Shown here in pieces: positions 28,501-41,786 of a stretch of 64,000 nt of DNA. The notes under the pieces are model-generated. The model saw nothing but the letters and a program-made list of their open reading frames with translations, searched no databases and was not told the origin of the DNA. A program made the translations under genes and the position numbers. The stretch lies in contig NW_017802603.1 in assembly GCF_001625305.1 (NCBI RefSeq), positions 329,585 through 393,584 of the forward strand, in the 5' to 3' direction. Positions within the stretch are counted from its first letter, which is position 1. Each line of letters begins with the position of its first letter. Origin of the DNA: Branchiostoma belcheri. Taxonomy: Eukaryota; Chordata; Leptocardii; Amphioxiformes; Branchiostomatidae.

Positions 28501-31500
28501 TGTTACCAGTGCGGGCATGAGGCCCTGCCGTCTCCCACTGGTGTTAATGTTGTACCATCCATCTCCCAGAGATGAAACGGTGGATGCAGTGCGGTCTTTT
28601 TTGTTGACTCTCAATTTTATGTTTCTTGGAGGAAGCATAGCAATGGATTTTCTGGAACGTTGCTCGTCTTTGTGCGGGGGGTTGTTGTGGATGTTCCCGG
28701 GATGACGGGGATAGTGATGGATCCGTGCGGCGGCGGTGTCTGATCTGCCCCGAACACGGCTTCACAAACCGCCGACACAACACCGCTACGGTTTCCCTCC
28801 TCTGTACCTCAAAAAATTATGAAGATGAAAATTATCATGCGACAACATGAAAATGTACCGAAATGATACGAATACACCTCACAATAAGATGAGGAAAACT
28901 GGTAAATATTATAGGGATTTTTGTTTACACTATACATATCGTAAATAAAACGATATTCACTTCAGCTTACTCTTCAGTGTATCATGCAATCCGTTAGCAG
29001 ATTTTCTATCGGGAAAGTGTCCAAAAATCAGAAACATAAACAGTGTCAGGGTAGTCATGTTGGCGCCCGGCTATATGGGGGATCGGATACTTTAGGCTAG
29101 AAAAATATTCCCTGTACCATGTATATGGTGACTTTGTTTGTGACGTGTCGGGCTTAGAAGAGGAAATAGTTATATCTGAACAGTCTGCACCAAACGACAC
29201 TACTCCGGTATTTCTAAAATCATGTTTTCCCAGATGGTTTTCCATATGTATTACTATTAGGTTCAGTTATCTTTTTATTGCATTTGAACGTCTAGAACAA
29301 CAACGAAAATAGAGAAAAGAGTGAAAATTCTGAAGATCGTTCCATTAAGAGCATAAACCCGTCTGGACGTCTATAAAGGCTTGTGAATGATATTTAGCCT
29401 ATCGACTGTGGATGTGATCTGCGCGTTTGACTCGCTAAACGAGTTATTCGTGTTGTCCCAAAGGTGTCTAATGGAGACCACTCGACATTTGTTCGCCGGC
29501 AAATGTTTGTAGAATCAATACACGATGCTAACTCGCTCCATAATTCATATAATGATTGGATAAGACCTAGGTATTATCCAGATTTTATGGGATATCATAA
29601 ACATAACACTGCGCTATGTAATCACAGCGCGGCGGCGCTGGCTGGGGGACGCTCCCACCAGCGGTACGGGGAAACAGCCAATTCTGGTAAATGATAGGGT
29701 TTGGTATTCGGAGCGTGTTAGAAGTCTGTTTTCGACTGCTTCTCCTCGTTATTTTGTGTTTTAATCACGGCAGGGAATGCGATTTTATAAATCGAGGGAA
29801 CGGGTCGTTGCGCCGGTCAGAAATCGATTATTTTTACGAGTTCGTTAGATGGAAAGATAGATATTCTGGCGCCTGGACCCCTAGACACGGAATTCCTCGC
29901 TCTACATCCTGAAAATTAAACAGTTTTCCTCGCTGTTTTATTGAACGGTCTTAATTTTTTCAAAAAGAAATATGGAAGGACATCACAAAATTACAACCCT
30001 GGCGCAGAACTCATTAAAGTGGTAGTCTTCTAACGCAGTTTATCGATTTGAAGCACGCAGAATGCCGATTTTTGGGGCACGATGTATTAGTGTTTGGTTC
30101 ACCTACACGCTGACGAGCCCTCATTTCGCATGAAGCCTAAGATAAAGCACTGCCGACAGCGACATGACGAATGAGCGGACCTCCACCGCTGCCCTTTTGT
30201 TGAGTTGGCTTTCTCGGATCGTTGTTAAGCTGCAAGAAGAGGAACACTTGTTATTCCACGGGCGATTACGGGGGGTGCGTTATGTAGGGGATGACAAATG
30301 CAGCTGCCTGCCATTTACAGTTTACATGCAGGGGGAGGCAAAGGTACGGCAGCAGCGAGCCCTGCTGTTCAAAGTAGCCGCTGCCATTGTCCCGGGCTTG
30401 GAAACACATATCAAAATTTTCCGCCTGCTAAATTGATCGGTTCAGGTGAAGAAGACAACAATAGACAAAACTGGGGGTGCAAGACCGTGTAATTAAAAAA
30501 TAAGAGCCCCGCCAGTACATGAAAGTGCCGTAATGTCAGCGCGTAATACGGGTCCCTGGTCTTAAGGCTGTCCCGCAAGGACTTCAAGGCTCGTCCCGAC
30601 AGCTCTTAAGTTTGCAAAGGGACTTAAGATTCTGTGCTACTTTTCACTGGTCTGACCTTCATAAAGGTCAAAGTACACAAACTCTCGAACATTTTAAGCT
30701 GTTCTCCAAAATGGCGGATCGGCTGGTAAACAGAACAGACGTCAATTTTAACCCTGGATACTTGTGCAAGGTTTTCACTTACATCGGCAAGTCTGAAGGC
30801 GACTGACTTAACCAGATCTTTGTGAAATAATGGAGGGAAGGAAAAAGGTCGAATGCTGGAATTTCGTTTGTTTTCCTCTAGAATGTAGCTTTCATGCGGT
30901 GTATATAGGTGCCTATATTTTAGGTGAGATACATGTATGGTATTCTAGTCCAAGTCCTTGACCACATAAAACACTACATGTATGCTACCCTCGCACATGC
31001 ATAATGGTATGGAAGAAACATAACTTCTTGTAGGCACGCAATTCTGTCTGAGTCACAAGAATGAACTACATTTTGCCGAAAAACGACAACAACGACGACG
31101 ACGGTGCAACAGCTATATGGCACTATAGACTACCTACCACATCCGTATCTTAACAATGTATGGACATCTCAGGAGGATGGCGACAGGCTGTCAGCTGCTA
31201 CAACAAGATGGGGACGACATTGGACGCAAGTTTTGGAAGCAGCTGAACATGGCGGCTACTGCTGGCGCCCCCTCCCCACTCGCTGGAGGCTATGCGTTCT
31301 TAACCAGCTGACGCACCAACAGGAGTACGTGTAGTTTAAGTTTTGATGAAGCGTGAAGAGTCCACCCCGGACATCTGTTCGCACAAGGCGCTGAGTTAAT
31401 AACAGGTTGTTCTTGCCTTAAGCTTGTGGAATAATCTTTGAAATGTGATACTGTAGACGAAAACAGATGTACCCCGAAAGCTTTGGCCACGCTTTCTACA

Positions 31501-34500
31501 CTTTGTAACAACGCTTTAAAAAAATGAAAAAAGTTTAACTATAACCCAAATAAACAGAAATAAGGGAATACATATCAACCGTACTTTAAATATTTTGTCT
31601 GTAGAAAATGTAAATATGAGTATCACATAGTGTAAGAATAAGTTCAAGGTAAGAAGCATAGTTTTGCGATGACTAGTTAGTACCCTTTACTTTGTAACAT
31701 ATATGAAAAGTTTGGATCACGACTTATCGACCTACCCTTATGTTACGTACAGCACACCAACACTGTGCGGTTCTTTGTAGACAGCTTGTTTACATGTAGT
31801 AAGGGCGACGGAGTCCCAACCTGGGAGTACCTCAATTTGTACCACTTTACTTTTTACCACGATTGTCGCTTATTTAATTGACTGCACTGGAATCCCTTTG
31901 GGCAAAATTACCCAGAAACGAAATTGACTGCTAAACATATTACCTTTACAACTATAGGAGTTAGCGTCAGCATATTTCGTGAAATATTTCAAGCAATTAC
32001 TGAAAAAAAGGTTGTCATCGTTGTTGATGATTTATCAAAGTCTGTCATCTGTTAAATCGTTTGGAAGTCAGGTTCCCGCTGTGAGCAAAATTAACAGAAG
32101 GACACACGGACAGACGACACGCGCCAAATGGTGCCCAGGTCCACAATATGGGCAATATTCCCAAATCTCCCGGTGGTCTTTGTTCGAGGGGACGACCCAT
32201 GGATTTACAAATTCTATGAACCAGTTCTGCAGAATTTAACACCTCATACTTAACCGTCACAGCGCTCTTTTATGTGCATGTGTGGCATGTGCGCAATCTG
32301 CCATTTTTTGTTACACAAAACATTAAAATACCATCGTGGTCATCCTGAATCGGGTGAAAATGACCTAGTGTACTGATCCTTTCAATTCATTCATCATAAA
32401 AGAGATTGTTTAAGGTTTTATGTCAGTTACCGGGACGCGACACATAACCCTTTCTACAGACAGGCAAAAAATCGTTGGAACAATCTCATACTAATGATGT
32501 GCGCCTTTTCAAGTCTTTGAATTCATTTTTCCTCTGAAACTCAATTGAATCTACACATTATCAAAGCAGAAGCAGCCAACTAGATACTAAATGATTCGCC
32601 CGTTTGGAGACAGAGAAAATATTTTATCCATCCCTCATTGGGAGACCGGGGTAAGCGTTATCACCAGGCGCTTCTGAATATAATAAATGGCAACCTGATC
32701 CTGGCAAGACTTAAATCATACTCTTTAATCCTGCAGATTTACTGAAAAGGAGCATTGCTTACAGGAACGGTTTACGGATTGTCTTTGAGCGTATGATTAA
32801 TATGCTTCGCACTAAGTCGTATTTCTGATAGAAGCTGCAGCTTTTCGAATACACAGGAAAATACACAGGAAAATACGCAGGACTTAAGAGCAAGCGCTTC
32901 ATTTTGGGAAAAGCTTCGGGCAGTATGCCGTGCGGATTATACTTGTCTTGTAATGAAAGCGTAGCTTTAAATCATACGACACTTCCACTTTTCGTCATGC
33001 TTTTGAAAACGAAAAAGCAGCGGGAGTAACACGAGAGGTTCGGTCGTGATTCTGAGACAAAGACTAGACCAAACATAAGTTATCCGCACAGTTTTCAGCG
33101 CTGTCAGTTTAGGACAAAACAGCCTCGTTTGTCGTCGGGAAAGTTCAGAAGGGTTAAAGAGATCAAGCCTCCTGCTAATCCCACCAATCACCGACCATTG
33201 TTCCCCGGGTTTTTGTTTTGGGCCGGGTCTGTCAGCTCCGTGGATGGGCGGCTAGTTTGTAGCCGCAAACGAGCAGAACTTGAAAGGAAACGCTCCTCCA
33301 GTTTCGGCCGTATCAAAGAGAGCCCGTTCAATCTGATGCTGGGACCTCCAACTCTCAACAAGAGGGTCGGCTCTTTTGATGAAAAAAGAAACTTGGAGAA
33401 TAGCAAAGAATCAATTTGTTCTCATGCTAATTTATGCTAAGGAGGTGATCACGTGACGTAAACGGACAATCTGACAAGGCTGCGTTTTACTTGATGTGAC
33501 GTATGTTCTTTGCAGCTCGCGATGTTAAAAAAATGCCTGTGCATTAGAAAAGAAGATGGATTGGTGGAGAAAAACAGCGACATTTTGTGGTGGGGTCGAA
33601 CCATATATCAGAGAGGATGAAATGATGGCGTTTTTCCTTATAGATTGGGCTTGAGTCGGTACTGTGGAGGGTTCCAGCTGGGGCTAGTACGCTTCAAAAG
33701 TTTGGTGACACCGATTGAAGGAAAATAATGGCGGCGGCTTCTCTGTGTTGAAATATCACACAGGATTGAGGAGCAGTCGCTTATTCATCTCATCTGACGG
33801 TATGTCAAAAATATGCCATGGGCTCAGAGCAGGGGATACAGAAATGAGTACCACACATGTATGCACTGTGACGTACACAGAAGTCACATCAAGTTCTGCT
33901 ACCTTTCAGTGAACTTCCCCGCATGGTGAAACGTTCGTGCAGCCATCATCACTCACATACACCAATCGCTCCCTCATATTTTTCCTAACTTTAAAGTCTG
34001 TGAGGAGATTGTGCCTAACAGTTTGTCAGACTCAGTTGTAAGTTGACGGCAGTATCAGGGAGATTAACCATGATGGAGGATATATGCAGGTAGAAACAGC
34101 CAGGATAGACCCGTTATGAATACATAATTACGAACAAAGTGCTACTTTTACGACGATCAATAGTTCAGCGGGACTTGAAGTGACGTGTGATTTTGTGTGA
34201 CACAAAATGGCCATCTTGTTACTTGTATGTCATATTGAGCGCAATGGAACTACTCTCTCAAGACACCAAACACACATTGCCTTCACTTCACAAATCTCAC
34301 TCCAACAAGCACATGCTGAATTCCGGAGGCGATCGAAAATCCCCAAACTGTTTGTATTTTGACGGGAATTTGTTCAGGAAATTTGATTTCTATGTTGTTT
34401 GAAATAAATAAAAAAAATGCACATTTGTACTTCATGACGCTCAAGAACTGCTCGAAAATATTACATCAGACAACTTCAGGGGGAATTGGAGCTTCTGCGA

Positions 34501-34790
34501 TATTTGTTGGGAGTTACATGAAGGTAAATTTTATCTAATATTGAAACAGGTTTTGTGCTGATATTCACCAGTTTGTTAACCTTACAACCTTAACCCTACT
34601 GACTTAATCATTGGCCTCTTCTTGATGACCACATTTTTTTTCTGCAAACTGAAAGATTGCAATCTTCATGGCGCCAGACCAGAAGTCCTCATTGACTTTC
34701 AGACAACCCCCCACCATGATACTGCTGACCATTAATAACAAGAGATTTTATGTAACAACTGAATATGAGAACTCAGAATATTGTCCTGAT
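19531..34790. other. Gene desert between Lbx and TMEM86
   Basis: About 15 kb without a supportable gene. The block 20,400-20,560 is rich in TAAT/ATTA cores, and the block 21,900-22,200 is GC-rich. An octamer ATGCAAAT is at 21305-21312. TACATGTA words cluster at 30,930, 30,975 and 31,791. A YGHLRRM-like coding scrap at 31159-31179 may be a decayed retrotransposon. Confidence 0.55.
24022..24075. repeat. Small inverted repeat (13-bp arms)
   Basis: ACACCAATATGTT (24022-24034) and AACATATTGGTGT (24063-24075) form exact arms around a 28-bp loop, next to a run of ten G. No target-site duplication was found, so a mobile origin is not supported. Confidence 0.55.
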
Positions 34791-34801
34791 GGATTGCAAC
34801 T

Positions 34802-34895
34802 TAGCCTGGGTACCATCCGGATTTTCGTTACGCAACGCTCGAAAAGTGATTTTTTCGAGCGTTGCGTAGCGAAAATCCGGATGGTACCCAGGCTA
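34802..34895. mobile_element. 94-bp palindromic MITE with 8-bp target-site duplication
   Basis: A nearly perfect hairpin. The left arm starts TAGCCTGGGTACCATCC and the right arm ends GGATGGTACCCAGGCTA; one internal mismatch was noted, with a loop of a few bases around 34846-34850. It is flanked by TTGCAACT on both sides (34794-34801 and 34896-34903). The 8-bp duplication and TAG…CTA tips suggest a hAT-type miniature element (inference). A 9-bp duplication with asymmetric tips is an alternative reading. Confidence 0.8.
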
Positions 34896-34903
34896 TTGCA
34901 ACT

Positions 34904-37900
34904 CACAGCCTAACGGTAACACCCATATCCACTCGAGGCTGATCGACCGATGAGGACCAACTTTTTTTACAGATTGCTCAAGGAATTTTGAAAGCATAGA
35001 ACGTTCCGTGTATTTTGTTGTCTTTTAGATTATACTTTTGCATTGTGCATCAATTCATATTCCAATTGTGAAATCAATGATCAGGGCTCCAACTTTGACG
35101 TAACACATATTTTGAGAGTTATGTCCAAAATGGTACGGTTTGTAGTCGATAATGTAGAGGAAGATGGATTATCAGATAGTTCCTGCCAGTGTTATAATAA
35201 GTACTAAGTAAATTAAGTACAAGTAATAAACGGGAAATCTTAGTTCTCCATTTTCTTTGTTCAGGAAGAGGGGAAATGATCAAGCATGATTCACATAAAC
35301 GCTGTGTAAAAATGGTTACATATTGCCAGACACCGACCTTCCTTTTACCGTTAGGATAATATGGAGGAGGTCAGATATCCGAGGGCAAGAACACAACCAC
35401 AATGTCGGTGATTGTTGGTCCCATGTGGCGTCCCACTTCCCATTTCCGAACTTTTTTGATAGAAATGTGTGATAGATTGTCCGGGAGCACGAAGGAAACA
35501 CCATAATTTGGCTAAAGCAGATAGATACAAGATTATCCCTCACCCCCGAGGTTCAAGGATGGAACCTCTGTTGGCTTTCGGAAACCCATAAACATCGCCT
35601 TGCTCAGGGTCAGGGTGGAAAAATTCAAATTCAGCGGACCTGCAGGTGATTTGTCAGTCCGTCTGACGTACCGGGGCACCGCAGATCAATTGACGATGAT
35701 GAACGCGGGCCAGAATAACTCTTACTCGGCGGTTTTTCCGACCAGGTTGTCGATTGAATGTGGCCCCGTGATAAATTTGCCCCATTGTTGTTGTCATCGC
35801 GATGTGATATCGCGAGAAATCGATCATCCACGGGGGAGACCTTTGACACCTGCCGTGCACTTTCGCTGTGGGCAGATGATGCGGTGGGGAGGGGGGCAGA
35901 GTGAACTGCCAAGGGGGATGGAGAGTGTGAAACATTATTCAGGTTACCCGGATTTATGGAGAAAGGTTGAACTGATCAATAGTTTGGACATCTTATCCTG
36001 TATACCCCAGAGGTAACGTTTTGTGATAATTTGTACCCTAACAGAGTAATTATAACGTTACATAAAGGGCGAGAAAGTTTAATTGACCCGAAAATGACAA
36101 ATAAATGTATATGTAGCAGTTCTGATACAAATCATGAATCCACATACAACACACCACCATACCGACACAGTTCGTATTAAAAGTTACTTTTCGACCATCG
36201 TTTCACAATGTCCTCTAGCGATACTGGCAAGATAAGCAGAGAAGTCACACATCGTGGGAGTATGGCCTTTCAAGTTTATCCCCAGTCCTTATCCTATAGT
36301 GCAGTGTGTATGATTGACGACTCAATTACAACTTATAAACGTCTTCAGAGTTTTTGATGGCTGTAGTTTTTATTAGATGTTTTTTGTTGCTCATAACCAT
36401 GGCCCCCAATACTTCGCCGTCAAGTAGTCCATGGACTGTTAATCCTACAAGAAACGCCTTCAAGAATTCCAAAGACGTTATTATGGTTTGTCGCGGTAAT
36501 AACATATTTCACCACAGCATCTTTAGTTGTATTTGGGGGAATAAAAACTATTGCATGTGGGCCAGAACATCCGGCATTATTAGATTCATAAAACATTGTT
36601 GCCACTTCTTGCACAGGAAAGCTTTGCCAAGATGACTTTTGGAACCTTCGGAGGAAATCTGTGGCGGGCCAGGCCACTGAATTATTATTATTTTTTCATG
36701 ACGGACGGGGAAGATGGAATACAGATATTTTATCGGCATCTGGCTGGCGAGGACGCGAAGGTCCGCAATCGGCCTCACGTAGACGTGAACTCAGAGGTGG
36801 GAGCTCGACTCTACTAAATGTGAGAACTACAAAGAACATGTGAAGATCGCCCAACCTGTGGAGAATGACAGAATTTGACCCTGTTGTTTTAGAAAGACTG
36901 TTTTGTTTGTTTTCAGAACACTATGGAAGACCTAGAGAGACACAGACAACCTCACCATACTGACAAACAATGGCGCGACATATATAATGCAGATGTACTA
37001 TTCATTATCTAGCTTTCTTCCGATCCATTCAAGTTACTAGCTATAGTATTATTATGCAGGCAGAGCATCTTCAAAAGCAACAAACACTCTTTTATACGGA
37101 CCCACCAGTACTTATCTCCACACAGTAACATCACAAATGGTAAGCCCTTATCAGCCCCGCAATGTCATTTCTTTCCATAGTATTGCGGTCTAAGATGCGC
37201 AGACACTTGAACCAAACAATATAAACAAAAAAGGAAGTCCTATACATATTACTCTGTGAAACCTGTAGTATACAGTATTAAAGATAAGACCTCTCCCCAA
37301 TACCAGATGAGTAATCGCATGTTATACATCACTCGTTACAAGACTCCCTAATAAACTTCACGCCGGATACCTCGCCTCTGGGATCAAGATTCGCATCATA
37401 TCGCGATCAGCAAAAAGCCAGGACATTAACGGCTTAATTACGTCGACAAGAGTGAAAAATGAACCTTTCCCGAGCGCCGATGCCGACATTACGGATGAGT
37501 AATTCGCCCCATTTGTCTCATAAAAAGATCATATCAACTCCCAGAGTCTTATTATTTCCTTAAGCTCCGTTAACCCACCGGCAGCAGCGGAGATGTGAGT
37601 GGTTCTGGAGACGGATTGTAGACGGTAGGTTCAAGAGAAGTGGGTGCTTACTATGGTGGTTTATCAAACATGCGTATTATAGCAAGAATAACATAACATA
37701 ACATAATATAACATAACATAACATAACATAACATAACATAACATAACATAACATAACATAACATAACATAACATAACATAACATAACATAACATAACATA
37801 ACATAACATAACATAACATAACATAACATAACACAAGAGGAAGCTGAATTAATTGGACATGTCGGATAAGGGAGGGGCAGTGTTAGACTTGGCAGATTTC

Positions 37901-39985
37901 ATAGGAAATTAGTAGTCTATTAAAATAAATGGCACCAAACTGTTGTGTATGTGTTTTAGCTCTCACTGTGAGAAATGTTGAAGGAACATTGTATTGTGGT
38001 GAATCAATGAGGCAAATTATACAACCTCCTTGGTTGAATATCCGGATGCGCATTTAAAGAATAGCTCTACTTGTCGTCCTAGTAAACTGGCTGTCCATAG
38101 TCCTGCACTGGGTGGATAATGCCCAACGTGTTGACATTGATATTATCTTTCCAGTAGTGTACACCCATTACAACCATCATTGATTTTATCGTTTGTGTTG
38201 TTGCTGACATTGGCTTGAGACAATGCTGTTGTATTCTACACGCACACAAAGCAAACAACACTCCACGTTTGAGCACTTTTGCGTAAAGCAGATGTATACA
38301 TCTGTAAAAGAGTAAAGTCAAACATACATATGTACGTCAAAAAAGGATTTTGAATGAGCATTGCTTCATAGTGCCATAGAACAGTCTTACAGCGTCATCT
38401 AGTGATCTGCAGGTGAATTGCAGTCATCCATATTCTGGGTGAGGAAATGACGAAGGGATTTACCATAGGTCAGTCCTGTGTCGCCTATAGGCTATATTCT
38501 TAATGACAGAAAACGGAATCTACAAAAAGAGGCCTGAGAAAAAGTCGGTACGATGAAATACCATCTTCCATGTTACAACTTACACAGCACAGGGTACATG
38601 GGCCTAACCACGACCGAGTATCTCTTTTGTACACAGCGTATACATGGTGCTTACCAACAGCGGCTGCACTTATATGTTATCGTATTGAGGTTAAAGGCAT
38701 ATATTGAGGTACACCGTCGTTACATAAAAGAGGAATCAGCGGTAGACAACGTGGTATTATAATATTTCAACATCGTATGACGTGTGCACATGTGCGAATA
38801 AAAATCATGTGCTTGAATCGACTCAAGCTTCTCTAGATGAAATATCATCACTCGTCGCCAGGCGGCGATTCACAACTGTCAACAAGAATCCTCCGCGCGA
38901 TTGCAGTGACGTCATGACAGCTAGTGTTAGGATGGCTGATTTGCCAGCCAATAACGTGCATATGTCTTCAGGTAATTTGCATTTATATGGTGTAAACAAA
39001 AACAGCGATCGCTCGTATCATATTATGTTTCCAGAAATTTTTGTGATTACAACAACGTCAACATGACATGAAGGTATACTGTGAACAAGCTCGGCTACTC
39101 CATGTCACCATGAGGATGTGAAGTTTATCCACAAAATTCACAGCAAAGTTATAGAATGTTAAGTCTAGCAAGAAGATTAACCTCCTTGAGTCTAGTAAAG
39201 TTTTGTTCGAGGGGAGGGGGTCATCGCGCCAGTTGGACAATAAAACTTTTTCATTATCCATTTCACACCATTCTGAGTTCTAACAAAAACATAAACAAAC
39301 ATCATTTTGCAAACGTACCTCCAACTTTGTGTTCCCTTTCACAGGTCGTGACAAATCTGTGATCTCGTCAGCTCAAATCTGGCGGCGTCTAATTATACGT
39401 CTAAGTGACTAACGTTCCCGAGATTCTTTGCGTCATGAGTATATTCACTCGGTCGTAGCCCTCGTGCGGCCTCAACATATATTGCACAAGGCGATAACGT
39501 AATTAAATATACTCTGTAAAATCTATACCACATGCCTGTAGAAAAATCATAGACCGTACATATGCTGCTTTCATTATGCTATGTCTGTCGTGAATGTCCA
39601 GTTGGGTCGATGTTCAGTAACTACCCTTTATCAGTATCTGACTTGACGTCGAAATAAAAGTTCTTATTACTACCTGCCAGCAAAAGTACATCCCACTATT
39701 AAATTTGGATTGTTTGTCAATAGTATCCCTCCTTCTTATCACCGGCCCTGACCACAGACCCTGACCCTGACGGTATAAATTAACACCCTGGCCACCTCGT
39801 ATACGGCCTTAAGCCATGTAAGCGCAATGTATTTTACCCTTTAGGCCATCAGAAAGTTTTAACCTTGAGACCATGGGCTTCAGCTTTGTAACGTTGAGCT
39901 TGGTAAACATGTATCTTGTTTTTTTATAAACCTTGCAAGAACATAACAAACTTCTAACAATAAATGTGTCGTCATGAAAAAGGTC
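34904..39985. other. Non-coding region 3' of TMEM86
   Basis: Contains a 138-codon open frame (35600-36016) without recognisable homology, a TATCGCGAGA site (35808-35817), the (ATAAC)n microsatellite and an octamer at 38975-38982. The frame at 36596-36817 is also unrecognised. No exon is supported and no clear poly(A) signal for the minus-strand TMEM86 gene was found. Confidence 0.5.
37688..37833. repeat. (ATAAC)n microsatellite
   Basis: About 29 copies of the pentamer ATAAC, with one imperfect unit near the start (ATAATATAAC). On the minus strand it reads as a pseudo-peptide of MLCYV repeats, which is not a gene. Confidence 0.97.
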
Positions 39986-41786
39986 TCAGGCCATTTCAGA
40001 CAGACGGATATGTTCTCTCGAGACGTCCTCGTCCTCTGCTGACGTCACCGTGTCCGCCTGACCTTGACACGGGCAGGGTCCTGCTGGTTCTACCGACAAC
40101 GCCAGAAACAAGATGGCGACCCAGTACGTGGACAGCACCGCGACTCTCCTGGCGGTGGGGTACGGGTCCCCGGGGACTCGGAAGGCAAAAACGGACAAGA
40201 TGGAGTCGGAGATGGCGAACAACACAGCACCTGTAGCACGGGATGGGATAAGGGCATTGCACATCTTTATATTTTTCCTTTCAGAATAAAACTAAATATA
40301 TATAAGTTTCTAGATGGATTATCAATCCAGCAACAACAAAAGAGACATTGCATGTTTAAAACCTTTCATGTATCATTGACGGAAACGAGGTAACTCTCAT
40401 ATAAGTCTTTACCTGCTGCCGCCAGGACCTGGGTCCACGTCACACCTGACGCCTCCCAACACTGTCCCTCAGGGATGTCAGCTATATCGTCTCTGCTGAG
40501 GACACACCACTTCGCGCATCTCTCACCCGTACAGCTCCCGACACAACACCGGATCTCAACCCTGCAGAACGATGTTGAAAATCAAAACTTTTGATTCAAC
40601 ACGCAAGGGAACTTTCTCACCTAAAGTTTTAAACCAGTCACTCTGGTCTTCCTCAGTAGACTGACCCAGTGAGACTTGTCACGTGGCATATCTGAAGTGC
40701 GCCGTCAACACGGCATCAAACGTACCTGATAAACGATGTCGGCCCCCGTCCCGGTCAACATAATAACTACCAACACAGATGAAGTTTCATGATACCTGGA
40801 GAACGATCTCCACCCCATGCCGCCGATCACCAGAGCGTAGACTAAGACGAAGAAGAACATGGCCCCGTACAGGCCGGGTGTGAGGACGCCGTACAGGATG
40901 AGGGCAACCGTGAGCCATGGGAGCCACAGGATGAGGCGGAGAGGCGTGCAGCGGAACGCAGCCATGAACACACAATGTGCGGCTCCGAACACCGCCATTC
41001 CTGTAACAGATTGAACGGTTTACTGGCTTTCTACAACAATAGCGAACACATGATATTGTACATGATTTATTTAACTGAGCGCCACCATGACATTTGCGTG
41101 ACATATCTTTCTCGAGATATCGATCATCTGACCTGCCAGGAAGAAGGCATCGTGGTGGTGGTCCCAGGCGATGACTCCGTCCGCCACTCCACACAGGAAC
41201 GTGGCCGCGAACAGAAGCCGGTCGTACAGCCGCCCTCCACAGAACACTGCAGGAGGGAATGCGACTCATATCATACCTCTTCAGGATATATCAGTACTAT
41301 GGTATAGCCTGGTGGACAACAGCTGTTGATGTAGACGATACCAGTCCACATACAGAACGGAGGTGTCAAATTATTTCATATAAATAACAAGAAATACAGA
41401 TACAAGGAAAATAACGAACCACATTACTAGTATCTGGACCTCAATAACTAATCATGCACTGAAAAGCAAAGAAATCCGTCAAACCTACCGTGACTTACAG
41501 CTGCGAACACACAAATACGGCCCAAAACAGTACCTTCCCGCGGATGTACCCTTTTCCCGGAGGTAAAAATCGGCGACATACCTTTCCCATGTAGGCCGAG
41601 GAAAAGCACCAGACTCATGGCAGGTAACATCTTGACGACCGTGGCCTCGGCTGAAGGCGGGTTGTCAGGTAAGAGCAGCGCGAAGTACAGGATAAACGTG
41701 ATGAAGAAGGGCAGCAGTTTGAGTAACGTCAGCAGCTGGTACAACACACGCAGTGGCAGGTGGAGTTTGTGAAGAGGAAGACACAT
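39986..41786 (-). CDS. TMEM86A: Lysoplasmalogenase-like TMEM86 (YhhN family) membrane protein, five exons
   Basis: Predicted multi-pass membrane enzyme. Family members hydrolyse the vinyl-ether bond of lysoplasmalogens (family knowledge). Seen: complement join(39986..40230, 40413..40561, 40796..41000, 41133..41246, 41582..41786). All junctions are GT-AG and phase-consistent, giving 305 aa. Exon 1 reads LLKLLPFFITFILYF. Exon 2 has CGVADGVIAW, exon 3 GMAVFGAAHCVFMAAF and GGMGWRSF, and exon 5 GAVLFAISDSI and EHIRLSEMA, each matching TMEM86A blocks in order. The two conserved family aspartates correspond to D91 and D233. The start is the internal ATG at 41786, with A at -3. An upstream in-frame ATG (41831) or an extra 5' exon spliced to an AG at about 41,740 remains possible. 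It is longer than the roughly 240 aa of mammalian TMEM86A, because of a Cys-rich insertion in exon 4 and a longer C-terminal tail. TMEM86A versus B cannot be decided by eye. Confidence 0.88.
40413..40561 (-). other. TMEM86A: Cys-rich exon 4 of the TMEM86-like gene
   Basis: This 149-nt exon encodes residues 175-225. It carries six cysteines (C180, C181, C185, C190, C194, C209) and then WTQVLAAAG, which leads into the conserved GAVLFAISD block. Vertebrate family members have a much shorter linker here. Exon 3 ends in phase 2 and exon 5 needs phase 1, so this exon, or one of equivalent length modulo 3, is required for a continuous frame. That supports it as real rather than retained intron. Confidence 0.8.

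Noticed and set aside
35600..36016. 138-codon open frame on the + strand
   Set aside because: No homology recognised, with alternative frames equally open on the other strand. It is more likely a GC-rich non-coding block.
37651..37836. Minus-strand peptide of MLCYV repeats
   Set aside because: It is a translation of the (ATAAC)n microsatellite.
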